A model generated the notes under the pieces. The model saw only the letters and a program-made list of their open reading frames with translations, had not been told where the DNA came from and did not search any database. Positions 21,051 to 32,339 of a stretch of DNA of 64,000 bases are shown piece by piece (within the stretch, counting starts at the first letter, position 1; the number at the start of each line of letters is the position of its first letter). Location of the stretch: the NCBI GenBank assembly GCA_028583405.1, contig CM053247.1, forward strand, positions 5,538,058-5,602,057. Direction: 5' to 3'. The translations under genes were made by a program, and so were the position numbers. The stretch is from Pogonophryne albipinna (lineage: Eukaryota > Chordata > Actinopteri > Perciformes > Artedidraconidae).

Positions 21051-21581
21051 GACAACATTAGCACGACCAGTAATCCTACAAGCGGTCATCACTTCCCTCC
21101 TGACTGTTCTCCTCTCTGTCTTCCTCACTGTTCTCCTCTCTGTCTTCCTCTGTCAGACATGGTAGCTGATGATGTAGGCCTACTTCTTTCACTCTGGTTG
21201 AGTCTGCGATTAGCTGCTCGCATCCACAAGTCAACAGCTGGGTTTGGGTCAAAAGTCTCTGTCATCTTAGACAAGTGGATGTAATCAAATAAGTATGTGA
21301 ACATAACCAATAACCTACCATAGCCAATAACAAATTAATGTAACTTATTTTATGTGTTGTTCATTCATATCTTATTTTACCTTAACATTTATTTATTATG
21401 CATCTTTTTTTTATCTCTCCAGTTTTAAAGGATAATTTTGGTTACTGTCCTATAGTATACATTGAAATGATTTCACACCTGTTTATCCCAATAATTATAA
21501 AGGAGTGCCTTGGAAATATGTGTTTACATAAATTGTGACCAAACTGTTTGAACTTAGACTAAAGTGAACTATCTAAACCAG

Positions 21582-21840
21582 GGGTCGGCAACCTTTTTGA
21601 TATGAAGTGCCATTTAAAAAAAAAAAAATTGTTATCAGCGTGACAACGATCGAGAATTATCAACGGGGGGGGGTTGAGGAGCTTGACGCTCGTCAACTAT
21701 CAGCAGGAGGGCGGGGGAGCCTCGCTGCGGGGAAGCAGTGTGTGGACCTGTCAGCGCAACTTACATGATGCAGAATTTAACAAATACATTTAAATAATTG
21801 GTTTAAACGGCATAATAATGACGATCGTCCGTTCTGTGAT
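21582..21840. repeat. hAT-like end fragment (CAGGGGTCGGCAACC)
   Basis: Starts with the hAT-type terminus caggggtcggcaaccttttt followed by an A-run and a GC-rich stretch. The opposite end is not visible; it is cut by the THAP element at 21848. Confidence 0.5.
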
Positions 21841-22049
21841 TCTCCAGCAACCCTGTCTCCTAAAAATTACGTTCCCACAGAACTAAACTGCATTCTCAAT
21901 TACGTTTAGCTAGAAACGTATTTTCTCCCACGTTACGTTTCTTATGAACGTATCTCAAATACGTTTATTTTCTACATATCTTTGCCATTTATTGTCTTGC
22001 TTATAATAATGATAATAGTCATTTATAAATATCATTTTAGAGCACACAT

Positions 22050-22250
22050 TTGAAATCAGTAGGCGAGGCTGTAATTTCTCCAGCTGTTACTCTCATGAGC
22101 GAGGCAGAAAATAATAGTTTTAACATGCCAAAAAGCTGCTGTGTCGTTTATTGCACCTCAAACATTAAAACAAATCCAGAGTTACGTGTTTCTGTACTTC
22201 CTCTAAGAAGAAAGGACAGTAACAGAAGATCTCTGTGGCTTCAGGCTTGA
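22050..22250 (+). pseudogene. THAP zinc-finger exon, left arm
   Basis: Encodes MPKSCCVVYCTSNIKTNPEL then RVSVLPLRRKDSNRR and W: the C-x2-4-C and start of a THAP (C2CH) DNA-binding domain, as at the N-terminus of P-element-type transposases. The frame ends soon after the Trp, so the His/Cys second half is missing. Probably a relic DNA-binding exon of the element, not a host gene. Confidence 0.7.
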
Positions 22251-24597
22251 TCGCCGTTCAAATGACAGCGTTGGTTTCCCCAAAAGTGGGCGGGGCTGTA
22301 AAGTGACGTCGATTTTACTCTCATCTATTATTCAAAACCATTCTATTTATTCTAACGTAAATTACATGCCAGTGTTTTATGTTTTTATTTTAAATCGTAT
22401 TTAAATCTTTTTTTCCTTATTTACTCAACAATAACACACAATTATCCTTGTTTTTATTTATTCGTTTAATTCTATAATCTTGGGCTTTTTAGTCGTAAAT
22501 AAAGTCACCGGAAACAGACGTAGGCCTATAAGGGACATTTTGAGGATACACACAAACCCACTGAACAGATTACCCAAGATCCTCAGCTTGAAGCTCGTTG
22601 ATTGGATGTTTAGCCGCAATGCATGTTGGGATATGATGTTAATGCTTTTCTCTTTGGAAGTCATCACATAACGGCATTGTAATACACTGTTTGGCTGCAT
22701 TAAATATTACACATCTGCCGTAGTTCTTTATTTATAGAGCCCTGAGAAGACTTCTAGACAAACATGAGTAACTGCCGCCAAAACTGAATATGTGACGTGG
22801 ATCATAAATATATCAACAATTAAACAACATCTTCAATTTCTTTTCACAAAATACGTCTCCTTGCAGTATCAATACTAATTCGGCTGACTTTTATATTTGA
22901 TCCAATTGGTAGATAGGTTATATTTACACCATAACGGTGCACAGCTGATAGAAAAGGACTTGTAGTTTTTAAAGATATTACTGATTTTCTTTGAATATAA
23001 GAATGTAAATACTGAGTTGAGAGAATAGTCAGGGGATTTGGGTGATGGGAGACACATCTATGGAATCACAATTTCAATAGCTTACCATTAAATGACGGAT
23101 ATACCTTTCTGTCTGTGATGTTTTACAAATCAAATATTAATGTGTAGAAGTCAAACATGAGAAATAGTATAGCAATATCCTGTAAAATTATGTAAACACA
23201 TGAATAAAACTACACATCTTCAGATGTTATACATAAGTGTCCTACACTAATAATACAAAGTTATTATTAGTATGCTGTGTGTACCTTGTGTGCACCGCCT
23301 AGTGGTTAAAGCACGTTATTGAATTATTTTTGTTGAATAATGTTATTTTTGTTGAATAATGTTATTTGATGAAAACAATATTAAGAGTACATACTTTCAT
23401 AGGGGGAAAGTAGAAGGTCAATGATAGAAATATAGAATATAAAAAATCAAGAAGATACTGTAAGTGATCTCTACAATAAAACAGTTTAGTGCAGGATGTA
23501 CAAAGATATTAATATGAGGATGTGCAAAACAGAAAAACTAATTAACCTTTATTTAAACATTAAATAATACTTTAGGTTAAGGTATTCTTTCAAATAAGAA
23601 AAAAGATTTGGGGGTATCTATCTATAGATAAATATTAAGCTTGACAAAGTACTTAACGTCTAATGTATTGCTTTCCTGCAATGTTAACTATGTTGAAGCA
23701 CTTATTTTAACTGATATTATACACATTAATTATACTCTTATGTAGATAGTATAAGAAATGTGCAGAATTTGACAGTTTAATGGTGGAGGTACACACACAT
23801 ATTGATAGATGTCTTGTAATTAACTATTAGTAGAGAATAACGAGTAATGAATATACTGTTTAGTCTTCTCAAGCACCAACTATCAAATATCTCTCCTGAT
23901 TTTTGGCACTTGACAATCACCTTTTACCTGAATTTTACTCAGGTGTAACTAAAGTCTGCTTTAAGGGTTGTTTATATTTCACATCATTAATCAGAATCTG
24001 CAGAGTTACTAAAATAAATGTAGTGGAGTAAAAATACCAGGTTAACCTCTGAATTGTAGTGGAGTAGAATTACAAAGTAACAATGAGCTGTCATGTGGGT
24101 ATATATTAATGCTGCCCATTATGGATACAAGCGATTTTCACCCATGTAGTAATTACATGTTTTAAATGTGTACACACCAATGTGTTTCCTATCGCCTAAA
24201 CCTCCAGGGCTGTACACAGTTTAATACTGGCAACTTCTAATTTTTGGAAAAACGAAAACGTCTTTTAAAACTACAATTCCCAGTAGAGACGTGCCATAGA
24301 GAGCATATTGCGAAACACAATAGCCAGCATGTGTAGTTCTCGGGGGGCGTTCAAATCCAGTTTTGAATAGTCTGCCGTGGTTTCGTTCCATTTCAAAGAG
24401 CTTGATGTTCGGCGTAACCTTGGCGCACTGCCACTCCAACATCCAATCCCAGAGCTTGAAGATTAATCACGGGGTTTGTCAATGGGACTGTAGTCCCAAA
24501 CGATAGCTGGGGATTATGGGTAGTGTAGTGTCTTCGGCCATCCTAAACTGAAATGTTTTTCGGATATCATATCGCATTAACAACACCACATCTGGCG

Positions 24598-24786
24598 TCA
24601 CAGAGATCTTCTGTTACTGTCCTTTCTTCTGAGAGGAAGTACAGAAACACGTAACTCTGGATTTGTTTTAATGTTTGAGGTGCAATAAACGACACAGCAG
24701 CTTTTTGGCATGTTAAAACTATTATTTTCTGCCTCGCTCATGAGAGTAACAGCTGGCCAAATTACAGCCTCGCCTACTGATTTCAA
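24598..24786 (-). pseudogene. THAP zinc-finger exon, right arm
   Basis: The inverted copy of the left-arm exon with one visible residue change (ISPAVTL against IWPAVTL). Present because the exon lies within the long inverted arm. Confidence 0.7.
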
Positions 24787-25170
24787 ATGCGTGCTCTAAA
24801 ATGATATTTATAAATTACTATTATCATTATTATAAGCAAGACAATAAATGGCAAAGATATGTAGAAAATAAACGTATTTGAGATACGTTCATGAGAAATG
24901 TAACGTGGGAGAAAATATGTTTCTAGAAGATATGTAGTAAATAAACGTATTTGAGATACGTTCATAACGAACGTAACGTGGGAGAAAATACGTTTCTTGC
25001 TAAACGTAATTGAGAATGCAGTTTAGTTCTGTGGGAACGTAATTTTTAGGAGACAGGGTTGTCTCCAGAACACACATGTTATGATATTAGGGTCATGCAG
25101 AGTGAGATGAGATCGCTGTCCCTTTAAGAGAGAGAGAGAGAGGTGTGGCTTGTGCATGTGTGTGTGTGGA

Positions 25171-25400
25171 TCATACTTGCCAACCCTCCCAATTTTCGCG
25201 GGAGACTCCCGATTTCATAGCCCTCTCCTGGTTTCCTCCCGGGGTCATATTTCTCCCGATTTCTGACAAAATCAGATTTACGCAGGACTGTTTACACTCG
25301 GACTTTAATACAGCTACACCATTGTTTGGTTTCCATGGTAGCGCGTCTCTTAAGTAGCGCGCGTCTGAGAGGGTGAGGGAGATAGTCACAGAAAACTGAA
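25171..25400. repeat. Fish repeat of the CATACTTGCCAACCCTCCC type
   Basis: The start catacttgccaaccctccc and the alternating cccgattt/ctcccg motifs match a common fish hAT-type terminal sequence. The other end is not found. A GA-rich microsatellite precedes it at 25125-25142. Confidence 0.5.
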
Positions 25401-26623
25401 CAAGAATCGACAACTTTACCCTCTCTGCTCACACCTTTGCTTCTAACACTAACAAAACACTCCTTTCAGCGGGGCTGTGCTGCGTGCATGGCTTCCTTCT
25501 GCAGGTAACGGGGAGACGCGCTCTGGCGGCGGTCTCGTTCAGGATCCGAAAATACAATTTAAATATTTTGCACACTTGCATGTGTAACCGGGGTGAAAAG
25601 GGTGTTACATTTACTTAATTATGAATGTTGTTACATCAAGGCCGAAAATTAGGATGAGCCCCAACGGTCAAAAATGTTTTTTTCCATCCCAGAACTGCCA
25701 GCGCAGCGCCTCCCCAGATCTGGCGCCCTAGGCGAACATCTATAACGCCAGTGCTACGGGCCGACCCTGAGTTCATATGCAACTCGCAAATAGGCTTGTT
25801 TGAGACAAGCGAGACCTGCGCAATTTCGATCAACGTCTTGCTAGTGCGTTGCATGATGGTTAGTCATTTTGTCCGACTTGCTCTGGAGGCTCGCCTACAT
25901 GAGACATTGAAATCTCGCGGGACAAAGACGCCCGCAGCCTTGAGAGCGAGGCACGGCGAGCAAGCCCCCAGGAAGTGCGCCGGACTCACATGAAAATATT
26001 CGTGCTGGCCAAACGGCGGTACTACACTTCCGTTTGGTTGCCAGGCCCGGAAACACTTTTTCCCATTGACTTACATGGGGAAAGAATGGTCTGTAAATCG
26101 TTGGATAATTTTTTTTAAACTAAATAAACTGCCCAGTATGAACACTTGTATAGCCCTTATTAAAAACATTCGTTCCTCAAGTTGTAATAATGTGCTACTA
26201 ACGTTATTCTGAGAGTTATTTCCCTCTGCATTATGAACGCGCATCTAACCCACGGGACCGCGCCACCCGGCACGTTCATGTTACGTGTCCCGACCAATCA
26301 GAGCACACTGTGCTCACAGGGAGGGTGGGGGCTGGAGCTATTGGAGCTACAACGAGCCGTTAAAGGCAGAGAGTGAAATTCAGTGAATACATGTAGTTTA
26401 CAGAGATGCTGTTTGAGAAACCAATGTGAGTTGCGTTTATCTTTTCCCATGGATGCACAATAAGAACGGACCCATATCGTCTTACTGCCACCCCACGGAG
26501 CTGTAATAATGGATATATTGCACATGTTTGCTGTAATTCATTATCATACTACATGGGCTGTATGATTAAATCTTGTACCGTAAATGTTGTATTAAATAAA
26601 GTTAATATTACTTATTATTATAA

Positions 26624-26624
<1 letters not shown>

Positions 26625-26674
<50 letters not shown>
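26625..26674. repeat. (TA)n microsatellite, about 25 units
   Basis: Uninterrupted TA dinucleotides. Confidence 0.97.
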
Positions 26675-26677
<3 letters not shown>

Positions 26678-27370
26678 TGCAATCATTCTTTCATGCTAAA
26701 TGAAGCTCTGTTGGATATCACTAGATCCTGTTACAGCGTAATATAAGTACATAACGATTGATGTGTACATTAGCATAATTACTATCTAGCTGCTAACTGC
26801 CGCCTCGTTAATATCAAATCCATCCATGCTGTCATGAACGCACGGTGCTGTTACGTGTACGCAAATTGACGTGCTTGATGTGAACGAGCATTTTGGTTAA
26901 AGTTGCGCATGCGCTATGAGCTCACATACGGGTACTTCTCAGGCATGCCGGGTAATCTGTGACGTTTCACTCTCTCAAAAGTTGGGCCATTTTATCATCA
27001 TGCGCTAATGAGCAACTCTCATAGGAATGAATGAGGCCCCGCCTCCCACGCTGTATCCAGTTCTTATTATACATCCATGACGGCGAGGCGGCGCAGTTCC
27101 TCTCCACGGGCTGCGGAAGCGAAATGCTTGATGGGAAACGACTCGCTGGTATCTCGAGCTGAGCGCTCATTGGTGGGTTTTACCACGTGCTGCTGATGAA
27201 ACTCTCCAATTGGCTCGGCTAAAGTTTGTTGTTGTTTTGTGTCAGTTTTACGTCTCCACTTCCATTCACATTTTTCATCATTGTTCCACAATGTTTATCA
27301 TCATGAAATTAATATCTATATATGTTATACTATACTTGCACTGCTTACCGTTTTCATACTTTATATATCT

Positions 27371-27485
27371 TAGCATATTCATACACACTGTTCATACTGC
27401 TCACAGGCTGATATCTAGCATATTCATACACACTGTTCATACTGCTCACAGGCTGATATCTAGTGTATTCATACCCCTCACTGTT
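27371..27485. repeat. 45-bp tandem duplication, about 2.4 copies
   Basis: Two full copies of catattcatacacactgttc + atactgctcacaggctgata + tctag and a partial third. Confidence 0.9.
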
Positions 27486-27539
27486 TATTCATCATTCAAT
27501 TCATTCTATATTTTATTCTGTCTATTGTGTACATTACTT

Positions 27540-27645
27540 TTCACTTTACTGCTTGTTGCACCTGGTTAGAAGCTAAACTGCATTTCGTTGTCTCAGTACC
27601 TGTAATATGTGCAATATATAAATAAATAATAAAGTTGAATCTAAT
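27540..27645 (+). repeat. LINE/SINE 3' tail
   Basis: Reads ...ctaaactgcatttcgttgtc and ends ...aataaagttgaatctaatct, a tail found on many fish non-LTR elements. Confidence 0.55.
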
Positions 27646-28371
27646 CTTGAGCAGGAACAAATGTATTTACTTAGTAAATATCTGTCATTAACGATTAAAC
27701 ACATGTGTGCATTCTTTATAAATGCAAACCGAGTCAAGCCGACTCTGCATGTATGCACCTTAAAGTTGTTTGCAATCCGCCAAAAAACAGAGAGAAGAAG
27801 AAGACGAAGCCGACTCCGAGCTGTCCGACTTCAGGCGAGCTTTTTGAGACCTCCCCCGGCTGCGATCGGCTATTCTCGTCTACTTTCGAGGCGAGCCGCA
27901 ACGCGTCTCAAACAAGCCTAATATCTTTCTCTCTCTCTCCTCTCTTTTCTCTTCTCCCTTCTCTCTGCGCATGCGCACCTGCGCACCAGTTATGTGCAGC
28001 CCTGGACATAGAGGTTCTTTGAATTTACACAAATAAAAACAGTAAATGCAACGGAATTAGTTCATGTTCTGTCTCTGAATGTGATTTAATTAAGCAGACT
28101 TCATTTATTACATTTATTTGTTAAATCTCTGTATTTAAATCGCTTTGACTGAACGTGATTTAATTGAAACATTTTAATCAATGTAATCGAATGGGGTTAG
28201 AACCGGAAATGAAGTATATATTCAAGTGGCGTCCGGAGCTGTGATTGGTCCTCAGGAACTGCCGAAAAAAAGTACAGAAGAAGAGGTGTCGACAACCGCG
28301 AAAAGTAACAGTTGGTTACACAAAGCCAACCTCTGAGAGTCTCCAAAAGTAAGTTAATTAAATGAAATGTT

Positions 28372-28455
28372 TTTACATTACATTACATTGCATTTAGCTG
28401 ACGCTTTTATCCAAAGCGACTTACAATAAGTACATTCGACCAGGAAGACACAACC
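28372..28455. repeat. Fish interspersed repeat (TTTAGCTGACGCTTTTATCC)
   Basis: The motif catttagctgacgcttttat + ccaaagcgacttacaa is a very common fish repeat. It lies just inside the first intron of the SAMD3-like gene. Confidence 0.55.
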
Positions 28456-29647
28456 TTGAAATGTTTCTGCTCAATAAATGTTTGTACCCCTTTCCAATAT
28501 AGTGCTGTGTTCGTTCGGTATCTTACAATTACGGGGACGTGTGTATGTACATGACACCATGTATTGCTAATGTTAGCTATCAAGCTAGCGCTGACATTAG
28601 GTCAGCGCTAGTGTTGGGCATGGCGCACGTGTGGCGACTGCGAGTGTGCTCGCGCGTGTGTATGTGAGTCGGTCTCAACAGCTATCGTTGTTGGTGCCCT
28701 TTTCACACTTAAAATAACGTCATATAAACTTTTAAAAAACAGCGACTGTTTTCCGCATGCCAAGGACCGTCTGTGACAAGGATTATTATTCATTTTCTGA
28801 ACAAATATGAGATAATGTGGGGCTCTGTGTGCTGCCAACGGCTGAAGTTTTGTTTTTGTCAGTGACTACCGCCAACTGCACGTTCAGGCAGTCATAACGC
28901 TGTAAAGTAGTTTGCTAGTTAGCCTAGCCACACAGTGACATTCACGTCATCATGACGCTATGTTTAGCTAATGTTAGTTATCTAGCTAGCACTGGCATTG
29001 TTTAACACACACACAGACAAGAGCAGAAAGGAGGACTTGTTATATTTAAGTATGTATTATATATATTCCATGTGCTTTTGTTATAATTGTTTGTAGTCTT
29101 TTATCTCATTATTTATCTTAAATCCACTGATTCTAAATGTTTTCCTTCATAGATTCATCATCCTCTTTACCACTGAAAGGCCCACACAGAAAGATGTTAT
29201 ATTGGTAAGAGCTATTATATTAATTTTCAACTGTTGAAACTGAATCTGCATTTTGTTACGTGTTGAGGTACATTTTCAAAGAAATTAAAAAAGAGTTCAG
29301 TTACTGACAAAGTCAGTCACAACTCATCACACCAGCGCCCACAAGAACATTCACCCTTGTTGCACTCAGTGTACTACTTGACACATATCCACAGGCTGAC
29401 TACAAGATTGGATCAGCCCGCATGGTTACCCTGAAAAGACATATTGAAATAAGAGGTATGCTTGGTACATGGGTGGGGGGGGGGGGGTCTGTTGTACAGT
29501 TGTTTATACAACTCATATATTCATTATACATTTCCATGCAAACTGCACTCAGTCATTTAAACGTAGGCTTTCACCACTGAATTTGAAATCTAATAGTGTC
29601 TGAAGTATAATCTTTTTTTTTGTCTCTATGCAGACTAAATCGTCTTG

Positions 29648-30877
29648 ATGATGGGAACTCCTGTGATCCTCAAGATAATCTTGACTGATTGCAGCTCTCA
29701 GAGGCTGACTCTCCCTCATGGACTCCCTGTATCAGTTGATGACCTCAAAGATGAAGTCAAGAAACAGTGTGGACTTGAGGGCAATTTCCGACTGCAGTTT
29801 ATGGACTCCTTGTTTGGAAATGAATTCCTTAACCTTACATCAATGACTGAAGTAGTGGACAAAGGTACTCTGAGAGTCTGTGATGTGTTAAGGCCCACCG
29901 CTATTCTGAATGACCATGAGAGGTCTGCTGTTGCAGTCCTAAATCCCCAGATTTCTTACGCTCTAAATGACTCCTCGTCCCTGTCCAGCGGATATGTGGA
30001 TACAGATGTACAGTCAATTGAGTCTACGAGCACACGATCATCTTGGCCTGCTGTTTTTCATGTGCCCAAGTTCTCCTACGATGTAGAATTAAAACTTCAG
30101 CAGGAGGGCTTAACTTATGTTCAAAATGGCACTGTGCTTATGCCAGAGCCGAAGTTGAAGTCAGCCATCCTTGATCGTTTAGTGCAGGAAATAGTGAAGT
30201 ATAAAGTCTATGTCACTGATAAGGAGATGGAAGAGTTGGCACAAAGTCTTATCAAAACACATCCGTGTTCATCTGAGAAGGGGTCCTGCACTGGATGTGG
30301 CGGATGGAAGACCAGTTTAAAGTATAAACTATCCAACTACCGCACACACCTGAGAAAACGGGGCTGTCCAGAAGTGACAGAGAACTCCTTAAAAAACAAA
30401 CCTGCGGGAAAGAAAAGTGCAGCTTTTGGCGTCAAAAAGGCAAAGAGAGCCGAGGTGAATGTTTGCCCAACATACCCAATTGCAGAAACTGAGGAGAGTC
30501 TGGAAGCTATGCAGAGAGCTCTACTTTTAGATGCAAAGAAGAGGAACAACAGAGACATTGTGAAACTCAAGATGGAAAAGACCTTTGCACTCGGAAGACA
30601 TGAAGTTGTTCGTGATGGTCCAATGGTGGAGGATTTCATGGCAAGGTGGCCCACCCTTATTCTACACATTGTAGCTTTAACTGACCCTGTCTTGAGCAAT
30701 CTATCCATCTCAATTTTAAATGTGATATATAATAATTCAACTCGTATATCCACTGACCACAATTTGAGAAAGATGTCCAGGGGATGTGGAGCTCACAGCA
30801 GGGCTTGCACTTTCTTAGGAACTGTGATGTTGTATTCTCAAAGTAATATGTATCCAAATGACAGTTCACACCAGTAG
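29648..30877 (+). CDS. SAMD3-like protein, main coding exon
   Basis: The exon opens after ctatgcag at 29634; the start codon is ATG at 29648 (a TTG precedes it). Residues about 5-80 form a PB1-like ubiquitin-fold domain (VILKIILTDCSSQRLTLPHG ... FRLQFMDSLFGNEF). A Ser-rich linker follows, then the family core: LPMPEPKLKSAILDRL-like, THPCSSEKGSCTGCGGWKTS, KLSNYRTHLRKRGCPEVTEN and FALGRHEVVRDGPMVEDFMA. After MARWPTLI (about 30660) similarity stops; the last 70 codons may be intron or decayed exon. The product is probably intracellular; no signal peptide or membrane segment is seen. Confidence 0.65.
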   Translation: MMGTPVILKIILTDCSSQRLTLPHGLPVSVDDLKDEVKKQCGLEGNFRLQFMDSLFGNEFLNLTSMTEVVDKGTLRVCDVLRPTAILNDHERSAVAVLNPQISYALNDSSSLSSGYVDTDVQSIESTSTRSSWPAVFHVPKFSYDVELKLQQEGLTYVQNGTVLMPEPKLKSAILDRLVQEIVKYKVYVTDKEMEELAQSLIKTHPCSSEKGSCTGCGGWKTSLKYKLSNYRTHLRKRGCPEVTENSLKNKPAGKKSAAFGVKKAKRAEVNVCPTYPIAETEESLEAMQRALLLDAKKRNNRDIVKLKMEKTFALGRHEVVRDGPMVEDFMARWPTLILHIVALTDPVLSNLSISILNVIYNNSTRISTDHNLRKMSRGCGAHSRACTFLGTVMLYSQSNMYPNDSSHQ

Positions 30878-30938
30878 TTGACTTGAATTAAAGCACAAGA
30901 CCTGTAATAAGACACTAATCAAGTACATTTACTTTCAG

Positions 30939-31031
30939 TGTGATGATGTAGATGCTGGACGCGAGTCTATCATCAAGGGACTATGCATCTCCATGGGGGA
31001 AGATCCAAAAGACCTTGTGCGAGAATATGTG
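30939..31031 (+). CDS. SAMD3-like: penultimate conserved exon
   Basis: Between actttcag and gtatgt. Reads CDDVDAGRESIIKGLCISMG + EDPKDLVREYV, a block conserved in this fish family. In-frame with the next exon (DTDEGAIKDTTV), which then meets a stop. Confidence 0.6.
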
Positions 31032-31558
31032 GTATGTACATGAATCTGCCTGCTTCTTTTATACTTCTCTTCACTTTTGTTTTCATACATGATCTCTTGG
31101 GCTGAAATTGTTCATTGAAAATATAGTGGGTGGTTTTTGTTTCATATTATGAAATATTACATTCAATATTTCATCGTTGCTGCTTGAATTAACTTAATAC
31201 ATTTGGAATTGCAATTGTTCCTATTATACTTGTGGAGTAGTTGCATACATATTTACCTTGGAGCATTTTAACAAACTAATAAGTGAACACGGCAACTAGT
31301 GCCACACAAGGACGTGTCCCACTTGTTATACTCAGTAAGGCATAGCCAGCTTAAAGATCACCAGATTGATTCATGTTCTGCTGTAATTACTTGATTATTT
31401 TATCTACATTTAATTTGACATCTTTAATTTACTTTCATTTATAATGTTCAACTTGCCATGTCTAGATCTATACTATGCCTTATTTTATTATATTTTTTCT
31501 AGATGGGGCTTCGTTTTAGGTCTTATTTGCTTACATTTTGCCGTTTTCTTTTTTACAG

Positions 31559-31757
31559 GACACAGATGAAGGCGCCATCAAGGACACGACTGTCTAGCTT
31601 TTGTAATGCTGTTCGGACTAATATATAGTTCGGAGAATATCAGCTACCCTGCTGACCTCCGCTACACCTTTGAAGTAGTCCAAAGCATTATAATGGAACT
31701 GGACTGCGGTAAGCTCTCAAACAAAGCAACTGCTCTGAAAAACAGGCTCCTTCAGTG
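31559..31757 (+). pseudogene. SAMD3-like: last exon with stop and frameshift
   Basis: Starts DTDEGAIKDTTV and meets tag at 31595. The family's C-terminal block resumes in a different frame at once (AFVMLFGLIYSS, SYPADLRYTFEVVQ, ALKNRLLQ, tga). Either a one-base indel or a deletion join is needed to explain it. Confidence 0.6.
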
Positions 31758-32310
31758 AAACGGTTCAGAGACTGCTGCATGCAAGGAACCCCAAACAATT
31801 TAATCTGTTCTTTTTTCTCTGTTATGTTTTAGGATTTGTTGTTGTATGCTTCGTTACAACTTGTGTTTTTAACATGAGACCATTTTAAAGACCATTGCTG
31901 TCTTTAGTGTTTGTGTTTGAGACTCTATTATAAGAAACCTGTCAATCCTGCATGTGTCTGAAATCTTTTATCTAGCATCCCCCCCCCTGCTGAGAATTTA
32001 AGGAACTGTGAAACTGTTCAGCCTGTTCACTCTTATTGTTCCTTCATATATTTCTTCTAGACTGATGCCACAAATGTTCAGGTTAAAGCATAGTTCCATG
32101 CTTTAATTATTCAATGTTCCATGCTGCAGTGTTTTTCTATATTGCCTGTGCTGTAGCAACTCTTTTAATTGTTTAAAAATATATATATTTTATAAATTCT
32201 ATTGTTACTGTGAAAAGGGTAAAACCCCGAATTAAACCACATAATGGAGAACTAGTTTGAATGTACCGAAGTGTGTATATAGTGGTATTCTTGCTGTTTA
32301 TTTAAAGCTC

Positions 32311-32316
32311 AATAAA
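32311..32316 (+). terminator. Poly(A) signal AATAAA
   Basis: AATAAA followed by a GT-rich stretch (aagtgttatg), about 550 bp after the last coding block of the SAMD3-like gene. Confidence 0.5.
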
Positions 32317-32339
32317 GTGTTATGATACAGAACTGCTTG

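Larger units (their letters stand above)
21848..25061. mobile_element. THAP-domain DNA element with long inverted arms (3214 bp)
   Basis: The outer ends CAACCCTGTCTCCTAAAAAT and their reverse complement start arms of roughly 400 bp that match closely (21848-22250 against 24598-25061, the right arm with an extra internal duplication around 24885-24985). The 7-mer tctccag lies directly outside both ends (21841-21847, 25062-25068). Each arm carries the same THAP zinc-finger exon. The centre contains other repeats, including a block at 23640-23830 shared with 49895-50200 and a fragment of the ACTTGTAC MITE. No transposase catalytic part was recognised. P-element-like and Kolobok transposases both carry THAP domains; the 7-bp duplication leaves the superfamily open. 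Confidence 0.8.
25791..27920. mobile_element. Unclassified DNA element with 16-bp perfect inverted ends (2130 bp)
   Basis: TAGGCTTGTTTGAGAC at 25791 and its exact reverse complement ending at 27920 bracket the region; subterminal GC-rich blocks with gaggctcgcc/ggcgagcc motifs also face each other. No clear target duplication (flanks caaa and atat). Inside are secondary repeats: a block at 26030-26100 related to 57045-57095, a (TA)n run, a 45-bp duplication and a LINE tail. No transposase recognised. Confidence 0.55.
28230..32330 (+). pseudogene. SAMD3-like / PB1-domain multicopy gene, probably damaged
   Basis: Putative exons: about 28250-28348 (non-coding), 29153-29204, 29395-29455, 29634-about 30660, 30939-31031, 31559-about 31757, with AATAAA at 32311-32316. 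The family is annotated in fish as sterile-alpha-motif-containing protein 3-like; its function is unknown. Two lesions argue against a working gene. Between the 30939 and 31559 exons and the C-terminal block a stretch of roughly 35-40 residues normal for the family is absent, and the C-terminal block (FVMLFGLIYSSENISYPADL) lies in another frame, after an in-frame tag at 31595. Also, after about 30655 the main exon no longer resembles the family. The preserved splice sites and poly(A) signal suggest recent decay or an alternative truncated product. Confidence 0.6.

Noticed and set aside
20704..21128. Cys-rich open frames of about 80-114 codons on the minus strand
   Set aside because: They read through the 25-bp minisatellite in drifting frames; no signal or domain.
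27661..28022. Arg/Ser-rich open frames of 86-105 codons
   Set aside because: They overlap the right end of the 25791-27920 element; low complexity, no motif.
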